Shown here: piece after piece, positions 7,385 to 14,575 of the stretch | Numbering within the stretch: the stretch's first letter is position 1 | How the letters are laid out: each line of letters begins with the position of its first letter | Source: an uncultured Oscillospiraceae bacterium | GTDB lineage: Bacteria > Bacillota > Clostridia > Oscillospirales > Oscillospiraceae | DNA length: 52,095 bases | Direction of reading: 5' to 3' | NCBI GenBank assembly: GCA_947629795.1 | Contig: CANRFC010000019.1 | Coordinates: forward strand, 1-52,095 | Program-made: the position numbers and the translations under genes | Notes under the pieces: generated by a model | Database searches by the model: none | What the model saw: only the letters and a program-made list of their open reading frames with translations | What the model was told of the DNA's origin: nothing

Positions 7385-8764
7385 TTATGCCGCGGGCAGC
7401 GGGTCCTTGACGGTCAGCCACTCCCCTTTCCACAGAGCCAGGGCGAAAAAGAGGGAGCTGATGGACCAGGTCACCGGGTAGGCGGTGAAGACCACGGTGA
7501 TGTTGTGGAACGCCCCCACCATACAGGTGATGTAGGTGATCCGGAACAGGCACCACACCGAGAGCATCACCACCATGGGGGTGATGGACCGGCCTGCCCC
7601 CCGGAGGATGGAGGCGGCAGCGTGGGAGAAGCCCAGGAAGCAGAAGAAAAGCGCCTCCACCCGGCACTGCCGCACCCCGAAGGCCACCACCTCCGCCGTC
7701 TCACTGAACAGCCCGATGAGCGCCGGCGCGGCGGCGAAGACCACCACACCCACGGCCTCGGAAAAGCCCATGGTCATCAGCACCCCAAGCCGGGCCCCGG
7801 ACTTCACCCGGTCATACCGCTGGGCCCCCAGATTCTGGCTGACAAAGGTGGTGATGGCCATGGTCAGGCAGGTGATGGGCAGGAACACGAATCCCTCCAC
7901 CTTGGCGTAGCTCCCGCACCCGGCCATGGCGTTGTCTCCGAAGGCGTTGATGTTGGACTGCACCACCAGGTTGGCGATGGCGATCACGCTGTTCTGCACC
8001 CCGCTGGGCAGCCCCAGCCGCACCACCTGGCCCAGGATGGCCCCGTCCGCCCGCAGCTTCCCCGGCCGGACCGTCACCACGAACCGGCCGCTCATCAGGT
8101 GCGCAAAGCCCAGAAAGGCCGACAGCGCCTGCCCGATGACGGTGGCCAGCGCCGCTCCGGCCACTCCCATGTCCAGCCCTGCCACGAACAGCACGTCCAG
8201 CACCGCGTTGACCACCGCGGCGATGATCAGATAGTACAGCGGATGCCGGGAGTCCCCCAGGGCCTGGAAGATCCCGTTGGAGGTGTTATACAGCACCAAT
8301 CCCAAAAGCCCTGCGCTGTAGACCCGGAAATACACGATGGAGTTGGGCATCACGTTCTCCGGCGTCCCCATCCACTCCAGAATGGTGGGAGTGAACAGCA
8401 CTCCCAGCACCGACAGCGCCGCCCCCATGGCCAGAGAGAAGATCACGGTGGTGTGGATGGCCCGGTCAGCCCCTTCCCGGTCCCGGGCTCCCCAGAAGCG
8501 GGAGATGATGACGCTGGCGCCGATGAACACCCCCTGGAAAAAGCCGATGAGCAGGTGGCACAGGCTTCCCGAGGAGCTCACCGCCGCCAGGGCCGCGTCC
8601 CCGCAGTAATTCCCCACCACCAGGGAGTCCACGGTGTTGTAGAGTTGCTGGAAGAGATTCCCAAGAAAGAGAGGTAGGGCGAATTTCAGCAAAATAGGGG
8701 CGATGGGCCCCTCGGTCATGAGGGTCTTCTCTTGGGTCAAGGCTGCTGCCTTCTTTCTTCTCAT
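7385..8764 (-). CDS. MATE-family multidrug/cation efflux transporter
   Basis: 459 residues with about 12 hydrophobic segments in two similar halves. It has the N-terminal MATE signature TEGPIAPILLKFALPLFLGNLFQQLYNTVDSLVVG and later ALGDSRHPLYY and ILRGAGRSITPMV, typical of Na+- or H+-driven antiporters of the DinF/NorM group. Substrate unknown. The start is uncertain: ATG at 8764 has no good ribosome site, and ATG at 8719 (MTEGPIAP) fits the usual family start. It follows murE after a 59-nt gap holding a hairpin, so it may be partly read through from the upstream operon. Confidence 0.88.
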   Translation of the reverse strand: MRRKKAAALTQEKTLMTEGPIAPILLKFALPLFLGNLFQQLYNTVDSLVVGNYCGDAALAAVSSSGSLCHLLIGFFQGVFIGASVIISRFWGARDREGADRAIHTTVIFSLAMGAALSVLGVLFTPTILEWMGTPENVMPNSIVYFRVYSAGLLGLVLYNTSNGIFQALGDSRHPLYYLIIAAVVNAVLDVLFVAGLDMGVAGAALATVIGQALSAFLGFAHLMSGRFVVTVRPGKLRADGAILGQVVRLGLPSGVQNSVIAIANLVVQSNINAFGDNAMAGCGSYAKVEGFVFLPITCLTMAITTFVSQNLGAQRYDRVKSGARLGVLMTMGFSEAVGVVVFAAAPALIGLFSETAEVVAFGVRQCRVEALFFCFLGFSHAAASILRGAGRSITPMVVMLSVWCLFRITYITCMVGAFHNITVVFTAYPVTWSISSLFFALALWKGEWLTVKDPLPAA

Positions 8765-8777
8765 TGACAAAATGGAG

Positions 8778-8799
8778 GGGCCGATGGGGACATCGGCCC
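8778..8799 (-). terminator. Hairpin between murE and the MATE gene
   Basis: A 9-bp perfect stem, GGGCCGATG / CATCGGCCC, with a 4-nt loop. The following leftward sequence (CTCCATTTTG) has only a short T-run, so it is a weak terminator or an attenuator rather than a full stop. Confidence 0.45.
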
Positions 8800-8823
8800 G
8801 CTGAGGGTTGGTAGAGTATGGGT

Positions 8824-10338
8824 TCAGCCTTCCGCCAGGGGGAGGTCCAGGTATTTTTTGGCCAGGAGGGCGTCGGGAACGCAGGGTTCGGGGCCGTTTT
8901 TCCGCTTCTGGGTGCCCTCGGCGCCCTTGCCTGCCAGCACCACCACGGCCCCGGCGGGGGCCTCTGTAATGGCCCGGCGGACGGCCTCCTCCCGGTCCTC
9001 CACGATCTCAAAGGTCCCGCCTGCCAAAGTCACGTATTTTCCCACTTCTTCGCAGATTTCCGTAACATTTTCCCCCGCCGGGTCGTCCTCGGTGAGGATG
9101 GTCCGGTCAGCCAGCTTTCCCGCCGCCAGGCCCATGCCCTCCCGGCGGTCCAGGGCCTTGCCCCCCACGCAGCCGAACACGGCGGTGACGGGGGCGCCGG
9201 GATAGTCGGCGCGGACGGCGCGCAGCAGGGCTTCCAGGGCCATGCCGTTGTGGGCGTAGTCCACGATGACGGTTTTGCCGCAATTGGTGTAGGTCTCCAT
9301 CCGTCCGGGGACCCGGGTCCGGGCCAGCCCTGCCTTCACGCAGTCAAAGGGCACGCCGACGAGCCCCGCCGCCGCCACGGCGCACAGAGCGTTGGACACG
9401 TTGAAGTCCCCGGGCAGGGCGATCTCCAGCTCCCGCTCCCCAGCGGGGGTGCGGAGGGTGAAGGCCGTTCCGGCGCCGGTGGGGCGCAGCTTGTGGCCGT
9501 ACACCCGGGCGGCGGGGTCCTCCATGGAATAGGTCACCACCCGGCCGGGGACCGTCCCGGCGGCGTTCAGGATCTCGCGGGCCCGGTCACTGTCCAGGTT
9601 CACCACGGCGTTCCCCGCGTGGTCGAAGATCTTCAGCTTGGACTGGAAGTAGTCCTCCAAAGTGGGGTGCTCCTTGGGGCTGATGTGATCTTCCCCCAGG
9701 TTGAGAAAGGCTCCCACGGAGAGCTCTACCCCCGCCATGCGGCCGTACTTCAGGGCTTGGGAGGAGCACTCCATCACCATGTACCCGCACCCCGCGTTCA
9801 CCGCGTTCCACAGGTGCCGCTGGAGGTCCAGGGGCTCCGGGGTGGTGAGGACGGCGGGCTTTCTCGCCGCGCCATCGTCGGTGATGATGGAGGAGAGCAG
9901 TGCCACGGAATGCAGGCCCTCCTTTTCCCGCCAGGCGTCCAGGATGGACTTGAGAAACCAGGCGGCGGTGGTCTTGCCCTTGGTGCCCGTGAGACCGATG
10001 ACCTTCAGCTCCCCCGAGGGATGGCCCCAGGCCATGTCGGCCAGGAGACCCATGGCGGCGCGGACGTCCCCCACCCGGATGCAGGGGGCGTCGGCGCGGT
10101 AGTCGGTCTCGCTGACATAGGCGAAGGCGCCGCCCCGGAGGGCGGCGGAGAGATATTCCGGCCGGAAGGCGGCACCCTTGCAGATAAAAAGACTCCCGGG
10201 CACGGCGGAGCGGGAGTCACAGGTGACGGCGCTCACCGGCCGGGCCAGATCGGCTCCCAGGGGAGCGCCGGAAGAGAGCAAACCCTTGCGCTGCAAGGCT
10301 TGCACGTATTCGCCGAGGGGCAAAACAGGGCGCTCCAT
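8824..10338 (-). CDS. murE: MurE-type UDP-N-acetylmuramyl-tripeptide synthetase
   Basis: 504 residues from ATG at 10338, which overlaps the TAA of the racemase gene (TAATG); GGAGGAGGAG precedes it. It adds the third, diamino acid residue to UDP-MurNAc-L-Ala-D-Glu in the cytoplasm. Visible features: ATP loop GTKGKTT (118-124), a lysine-bearing central segment with LNLGEDHIS, and VDYAHNG in the C-terminal part. The substrate-selecting motif reads DDPA (418-421). MurE enzymes using meso-DAP normally have DNPR, while L-Lys enzymes have D(D/N)P(N/A), so this copy predicts L-Lys (or a similar diamine). It sits last after an Asp racemase-like and a D-Asp ligase-like gene, consistent with one wall pathway. 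Whether a second MurE exists elsewhere cannot be seen. Confidence 0.88.
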   Translation of the reverse strand: MERPVLPLGEYVQALQRKGLLSSGAPLGADLARPVSAVTCDSRSAVPGSLFICKGAAFRPEYLSAALRGGAFAYVSETDYRADAPCIRVGDVRAAMGLLADMAWGHPSGELKVIGLTGTKGKTTAAWFLKSILDAWREKEGLHSVALLSSIITDDGAARKPAVLTTPEPLDLQRHLWNAVNAGCGYMVMECSSQALKYGRMAGVELSVGAFLNLGEDHISPKEHPTLEDYFQSKLKIFDHAGNAVVNLDSDRAREILNAAGTVPGRVVTYSMEDPAARVYGHKLRPTGAGTAFTLRTPAGERELEIALPGDFNVSNALCAVAAAGLVGVPFDCVKAGLARTRVPGRMETYTNCGKTVIVDYAHNGMALEALLRAVRADYPGAPVTAVFGCVGGKALDRREGMGLAAGKLADRTILTEDDPAGENVTEICEEVGKYVTLAGGTFEIVEDREEAVRRAITEAPAGAVVVLAGKGAEGTQKRKNGPEPCVPDALLAKKYLDLPLAEG

Positions 10339-11048
10339 TACCGCTCCTCCTCCTTCAGGGGATAGCCGCAGGCGGTCACACACCGCCGGGCCAGCACGTC
10401 CAGGGCGTCTAAATAGTAGGGGGGCAGGCTCCAGTTGTCCCGGAAGACCGACAGCTCGGTGCAGGCCAGCACTGCCCGGTCGCAGCCCATGGTCTTCAGG
10501 GCGGCGTCGATGGTCTCATACTTCTCCCAGGAGCCGGGCTTTCCGGCCTTGATCTCGTCATAGATGATCTCCATGACCAGCTTCTGGATCTCCGGGGACG
10601 GGGTCACGGCCTCCACCCCCTGGTCCCGGCAGGCGGCGTGGTAGAGCCCCATGCGGACGGTGCCGTCGGTGGCCAGGATGCCCACCCGGCGGGCCCCCTG
10701 GGCCTTGAGGACAGCGGCAGTCTCGCCGATCATGTTGACGATGGGGGTCTCCACCCGGGCCCGGAGCCAGGGAAGAAAGGCGTGGGAGGTGTTGCAGGGG
10801 ATGGCGATGCAGGCCGCCCCCCAGTCCTCCAGGAGCCTGGCGTCGGCCAAGAGCCGGTCCCGGCTGGGGCCCAGGTTCCCGGTGAGCAGGGCCCGGGTGC
10901 GGTCGGGCATCTGGGTGTCGCTGAGGATCAGGCTCTCGATGTGCTCCTGGTCACTGGCGGCGGCGGTGAAGTCCAGCACCCGCTGGTAGAAGAGAAGGGT
11001 GGCCTGGGGGCCCATGCCCCCCAGGATACCGAGCTTGCCCTTTGCCAT
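10338..11048 (-). CDS. Aspartate/glutamate racemase family protein
   Basis: 236 residues, near the usual family length of about 230-240. It opens with the GILGGMGPQAT signature and has the two cysteines expected for cofactor-independent racemisation: C85 in IPCNTSH and C196 in ACTEL. In this group, one Cys removes and the other returns the alpha proton. The start codon is separated by one nucleotide from the TGA of the ATP-grasp gene (TGATATG), and its stop overlaps the murE start, so the three are translated together. Given the D-aspartate-ligase-like neighbour, the most likely product is D-aspartate for the cell wall; this is inferred from context. MurI (glutamate racemase) is a less likely alternative because of the RacX/YgeA-like opening motif. 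Confidence 0.85.
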   Translation of the reverse strand: MAKGKLGILGGMGPQATLLFYQRVLDFTAAASDQEHIESLILSDTQMPDRTRALLTGNLGPSRDRLLADARLLEDWGAACIAIPCNTSHAFLPWLRARVETPIVNMIGETAAVLKAQGARRVGILATDGTVRMGLYHAACRDQGVEAVTPSPEIQKLVMEIIYDEIKAGKPGSWEKYETIDAALKTMGCDRAVLACTELSVFRDNWSLPPYYLDALDVLARRCVTACGYPLKEEER

Positions 11049-11049
11049 A

Positions 11050-12261
11050 TCAGTCCTTGGGCTTTTCCATGCTCCCGGCGTACCACTTGTACTGCCGGTG
11101 CTGGATGCGCCAGATGCGCAGCTTGTGGATGAGGTTCCTGTCGGCGGGATACCACAGGGGGTTCACCGCCTTGTCCGCGGCCTCCAGCTCCTGCATCTGG
11201 CCGTGGAGACGCTTGGGGATATAGTCGTAGGCCACCTTTTTGGGGACGGACCACCAAAGGTGGCGGTTTTGCGCCAGGATCAGCTCCTGGGGCCTGTGCT
11301 CCACCACGTCCTCCACCAGGAACCTGGCCAGGTTGTATCCGGCGCCGGTGACGTAGTAGTTGCTCCGGCCCTGGCGGCAGTTGATCTCAAAGGCCTTGAA
11401 CTTCCCGTCCCGCACGTCGTACTTGATGTCGAAGTTGGAGAAGCCCACGAAGTGGATGTCCTCCAAAAAGCGGCGGAAGGTCTCGCACAGCGCGTCGTTG
11501 GGCTCGGTGATGATGACGGCGTGGTTGCCCACCCCGTGGCGGGTGTGCTCCTCCAGGAGCACGTGGCCCAGGCACATGAGCCGCACCTTCCCGTCCTGGC
11601 CGGAGTAGCAGGTGAGCACCCGCATGTTCTCGTCCCCGCCGGGGATGAAGTCCTGGATGATCATGGAGTCCTCATAGCCGTGGGCGTACACGTCGTCCAG
11701 GATCTGCTCCACCTGGTCGCGGGTCTTGGCGATATAGCCCTTGCGCTGGGTGTCGAAGGGGTGGTCCCAGTAGGTGGCCGACTCGGCGGGCTTCACGGCG
11801 AAGGGGCCGTCGAAGGGGAGCTCAAAGTCGTGGCCCATGCCCTTTTTGTACACAAAGGTCCTGGGGTAGTCGATGCCGTACTGCTCGCACATCTCATGGA
11901 AGCGCTCCTTGTGGATGAGCTCCTCCATCTGCCCCAGGGGCACATAGGGGGCCACCACATTGGCGGGGTACTTCCCCAGATTGGCCGAGATGGCGGTGAG
12001 GTAGTTGTCCCCGCAGCCCAGGACCAGGACGGTCTTGTCCGGGAATTCGGCGGCCACATGGGACACGTTTTCCAGCACCTTTTCGGGGCGGTCGTTGTTC
12101 TCGCTGACCCGGTAGTCGATGATGTCGCTGCCGTAGCAGGGCCCCGAGGGGTACATGCCGTAGGCCACGGTCTTGACCCCGTAGGCCTCATGGAAGGCCC
12201 GGGCCATGGAGTAGACGTTGATATCGGCGCCCAGCAGAAGGGGAACGAAGGGATGATCCAT
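11050..12261 (-). CDS. ATP-grasp carboxylate-amine ligase, D-aspartate ligase (Aslfm)-like
   Basis: 403 residues from ATG at 12261, with GGAGG 11 nt upstream (an earlier TTG at 12279 is possible but poor). ATP-grasp features: VKPAES (ATP-binding lysine), MIIQDFIPGGDENMRV, FVGFSNFDIKYDVRDGKFKAFEIN (Mg2+/ATP acidic residues) and RQGRS. From memory, the opening (PLLLGADINVYSMARAF) and the order of motifs match the D-aspartate ligase of Enterococcus faecium, which ligates D-Asp to the epsilon amine of L-Lys in UDP-MurNAc-pentapeptide. As in that organism, an aspartate racemase gene is adjacent. I infer the same role; other ATP-grasp peptide ligases remain possible. A 78-nt gap with a hairpin repeat separates it from rel. 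Confidence 0.78.
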   Translation of the reverse strand: MDHPFVPLLLGADINVYSMARAFHEAYGVKTVAYGMYPSGPCYGSDIIDYRVSENNDRPEKVLENVSHVAAEFPDKTVLVLGCGDNYLTAISANLGKYPANVVAPYVPLGQMEELIHKERFHEMCEQYGIDYPRTFVYKKGMGHDFELPFDGPFAVKPAESATYWDHPFDTQRKGYIAKTRDQVEQILDDVYAHGYEDSMIIQDFIPGGDENMRVLTCYSGQDGKVRLMCLGHVLLEEHTRHGVGNHAVIITEPNDALCETFRRFLEDIHFVGFSNFDIKYDVRDGKFKAFEINCRQGRSNYYVTGAGYNLARFLVEDVVEHRPQELILAQNRHLWWSVPKKVAYDYIPKRLHGQMQELEAADKAVNPLWYPADRNLIHKLRIWRIQHRQYKWYAGSMEKPKD

Positions 12262-12280
12262 ATTTGAATTCGCCTCCAAA

Positions 12281-12342
12281 GAAAGAATGGTTTTCTATTG
12301 AAGTTTCTTTTGCCTGCTTTTCCTTTCAAAGGAAAGCAGGTC
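12281..12342 (-). repeat. Intercistronic hairpin repeat, copy A
   Basis: Read leftward it starts on the TGA stop of rel, forms a CCTGC...GCAGG stem-loop around TTTGAAAGG, and continues GCAAAAGAAACTTCAATAG and ACCATTC. A copy with about three-quarters identity lies at 38639-38700 on the other strand, again starting on a stop codon. A G-C pair in this stem is A-T in the other copy, so RNA or cruciform pairing is conserved. Confidence 0.7.
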
Positions 12343-14575
12343 AGCCAACCGCACGCTTGACCTGGTAGACGCTCTGGATCTGGCCCAACTTGTTGATGAC
12401 GTTGGTCAGCTCGTCCCGGTCCTTGACCTCCAGGACCACCGAGATGATGGCGTATCCGTCGGGCATGGCCTTGGCCGAGAGGGAGTTGACCTTCACCTTG
12501 GCCGCCGAGAGGGTCATGGCCACGTCCAGGGTCAGCCCCTGGCGGTCCTTGGCCGAGAGCTCCAGGGCGGTGTTGTAGCCGGGCAGGTCGCCGTCCACCC
12601 AGTCCACCTTCACCCAGCGGCCGGCCTCGTCGGGGCGCTTTTCGGCCACCTGGGCGTTGGGGCAGTCGGAGCGGTGGACCGACACGCCGAAGCCCCGGGT
12701 GATGAAGCCCACCACCGGGTCTCCGGGTACGGGGGAGCAGCACTTGGCGAACTTCACCAGGCAGTTGTCCAGCCCCTCCACGATGATGCCCGACTGGGAG
12801 TGCCGGGGCCGGACGGGGGTGGGGCTGATGGTGGAGGCGGGCATGATCACCGAGGTCTCGGTGTCGGCGGCCAGCTGGGCCGCGGCGGCCTTGTCGTGCT
12901 CCAGCTTGCCCAGGCGGATGAACTCGTCCCGGATGCGGGTCACCGCCTTCACCGCCGAGGTGCCCCCGTAGCCGATGGCGTTGTAGAGCTCCTCCAGGGA
13001 ATTGTAGCGGGCCTTTTTCAGCAGGGCGGGGAGGATGTCCGGGTCGGTGATCTGGGCCAGGGACAGGCCCTGGTGCTTCAGCTCGGACTCGAAGGCGGCC
13101 CGGCCGGTGGCGATGTTCTCCTCCCGGCGCTCCTTCTTGAACCACTGGCGGATCTTGTTCCGGGCCTCATTGGACTTGCACAGCTTCAGCCAGTCCCGGC
13201 TGGGGCCGTGGGTGGTCTTGGAGGTGATGACCTCCACGATGTCGCCGTTTTTCAGGGGGGTGTCGAAGGTGACGATGCGGCCGTTGACCTTGGCCCCGGT
13301 CATCCGGTTGCCCACGGCGGAGTGGATGGAGTAGGCGAAGTCGATGGGGGTGGCCCCGGCGGGGAGGCTCTTCACGTCCCCCTGGGGGGTGAAGACGAAG
13401 ACCTCGTCGGCGAAGAGGTCCACCTTCAGGGTGCGGACAAACTCGTCGGGGTCGGTGTCCTGCTGGGACTCCAGCAGCTTGCGCACCCACTCGAAGGCCT
13501 CCTCGGTGCCCAGCTTCTCGTTGGCCATGCCCTGCTTGTACTTCCAGTGGGCGGCGATGCCGTACTCGGCGGTGTTGTGCATCTCCTGGGTGCGGATCTG
13601 CACCTCGAAGGGCATGCCCTCCCGGCCGATGACCGTGGTGTGGAGGGACTGGTAGCCGTTGGGCTTGGGGGTGGAGATATAGTCCTTGAACCGGCCCAGC
13701 ACCGGGTTGTAGAGGTCGTGGATACAGCCCAGCACGTAGTAGCAGGTGGGCACGTCCTGGACGATGACCCGGAAGGCGTAGAGGTCAAAGATCTCGTCCA
13801 GGGTCTTGTTCTGGGTGTACATCTTGCGGTAGATGGAGTAGACGTGCTTGACCCGGCCGTAGACGGTGCAGGCGATGTTCTCCTCGGCCATCCGGGCCTG
13901 AATGCGGCTCTGGACGGTCTCCATAAAGGCCTCGTGGGAGGTGGCCTTGGCCTGGATCTGGTCGGCGATCTCCTGGTAGCCGATGGGGTCCAGGTACTTC
14001 AGGGAGGTGTCCTCCAGCTCCCACTTAATGCGCTGCATGCCCAGGCGGTGGGCCAGGGGGGCGTAGATCTCCATGGTCTCCAGGGCTTTCTCCCGCTGCT
14101 TCCGGGGGGTCTGGTACTCCATGGTGCGCATGTTGTGGAGCCGGTCGCAGATCTTGATGAGCACCACCCGGATGTCCTTGGCCATGGCCATGAGCATCTT
14201 CCGGAGGTTCTCCATCTGCTCCTCTTCCTTGGAGATATACTGCACCCTGGTGAGCTTGGTGACCCCCTCCACCAGCAAAGCCACGCTCTCGCCGAAGCGC
14301 TTGGCGATCTCCTCGTGGGTGGCGGGGGTGTCCTCGATGACGTCATGGAGGAGGGCGGCGATGATGGAATCGGTGTCCAGTTCCAGGTCGGCCACGATGT
14401 CGGCCACCGCCAGGGGGTGGATGATATAGGGCTCCCCCGACTTGCGGAGCTGGCCGTCGTGGGCCTGATAGGCAAAGGAGAACGCGTCGGACAGCCGCCG
14501 GGTGTCCAGGGCGGGGTTGTAGCTCCGGATCTTCTCCTCCAGAGCCTGATAGCGGGCCAGAATGGCCTCATCCAT
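12341..14575 (-). CDS. rel: Bifunctional (p)ppGpp synthetase/hydrolase
   Basis: 744 residues, the full RelA/SpoT homologue length. In order: HD hydrolase domain with H77-D78 in LLHDVIEDT; synthetase domain with the RLHNMRT segment, RVKHVYSIYRKM and EVQIRTQEMH; TGS domain (VFVFTPQGDVKSLPAGATPIDFAY); a zinc-finger-like stretch around FAKCCSPVPGD; and a C-terminal ACT domain. It makes and degrades the alarmone ppGpp in response to uncharged tRNA on ribosomes. The intact HD pair argues for both activities. The ATG at 14575 overlaps the end of recJ by 8 nt and uses AAGGAGG inside recJ. A hairpin repeat begins at its stop codon. Confidence 0.96.
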   Translation of the reverse strand: MDEAILARYQALEEKIRSYNPALDTRRLSDAFSFAYQAHDGQLRKSGEPYIIHPLAVADIVADLELDTDSIIAALLHDVIEDTPATHEEIAKRFGESVALLVEGVTKLTRVQYISKEEEQMENLRKMLMAMAKDIRVVLIKICDRLHNMRTMEYQTPRKQREKALETMEIYAPLAHRLGMQRIKWELEDTSLKYLDPIGYQEIADQIQAKATSHEAFMETVQSRIQARMAEENIACTVYGRVKHVYSIYRKMYTQNKTLDEIFDLYAFRVIVQDVPTCYYVLGCIHDLYNPVLGRFKDYISTPKPNGYQSLHTTVIGREGMPFEVQIRTQEMHNTAEYGIAAHWKYKQGMANEKLGTEEAFEWVRKLLESQQDTDPDEFVRTLKVDLFADEVFVFTPQGDVKSLPAGATPIDFAYSIHSAVGNRMTGAKVNGRIVTFDTPLKNGDIVEVITSKTTHGPSRDWLKLCKSNEARNKIRQWFKKERREENIATGRAAFESELKHQGLSLAQITDPDILPALLKKARYNSLEELYNAIGYGGTSAVKAVTRIRDEFIRLGKLEHDKAAAAQLAADTETSVIMPASTISPTPVRPRHSQSGIIVEGLDNCLVKFAKCCSPVPGDPVVGFITRGFGVSVHRSDCPNAQVAEKRPDEAGRWVKVDWVDGDLPGYNTALELSAKDRQGLTLDVAMTLSAAKVKVNSLSAKAMPDGYAIISVVLEVKDRDELTNVINKLGQIQSVYQVKRAVG

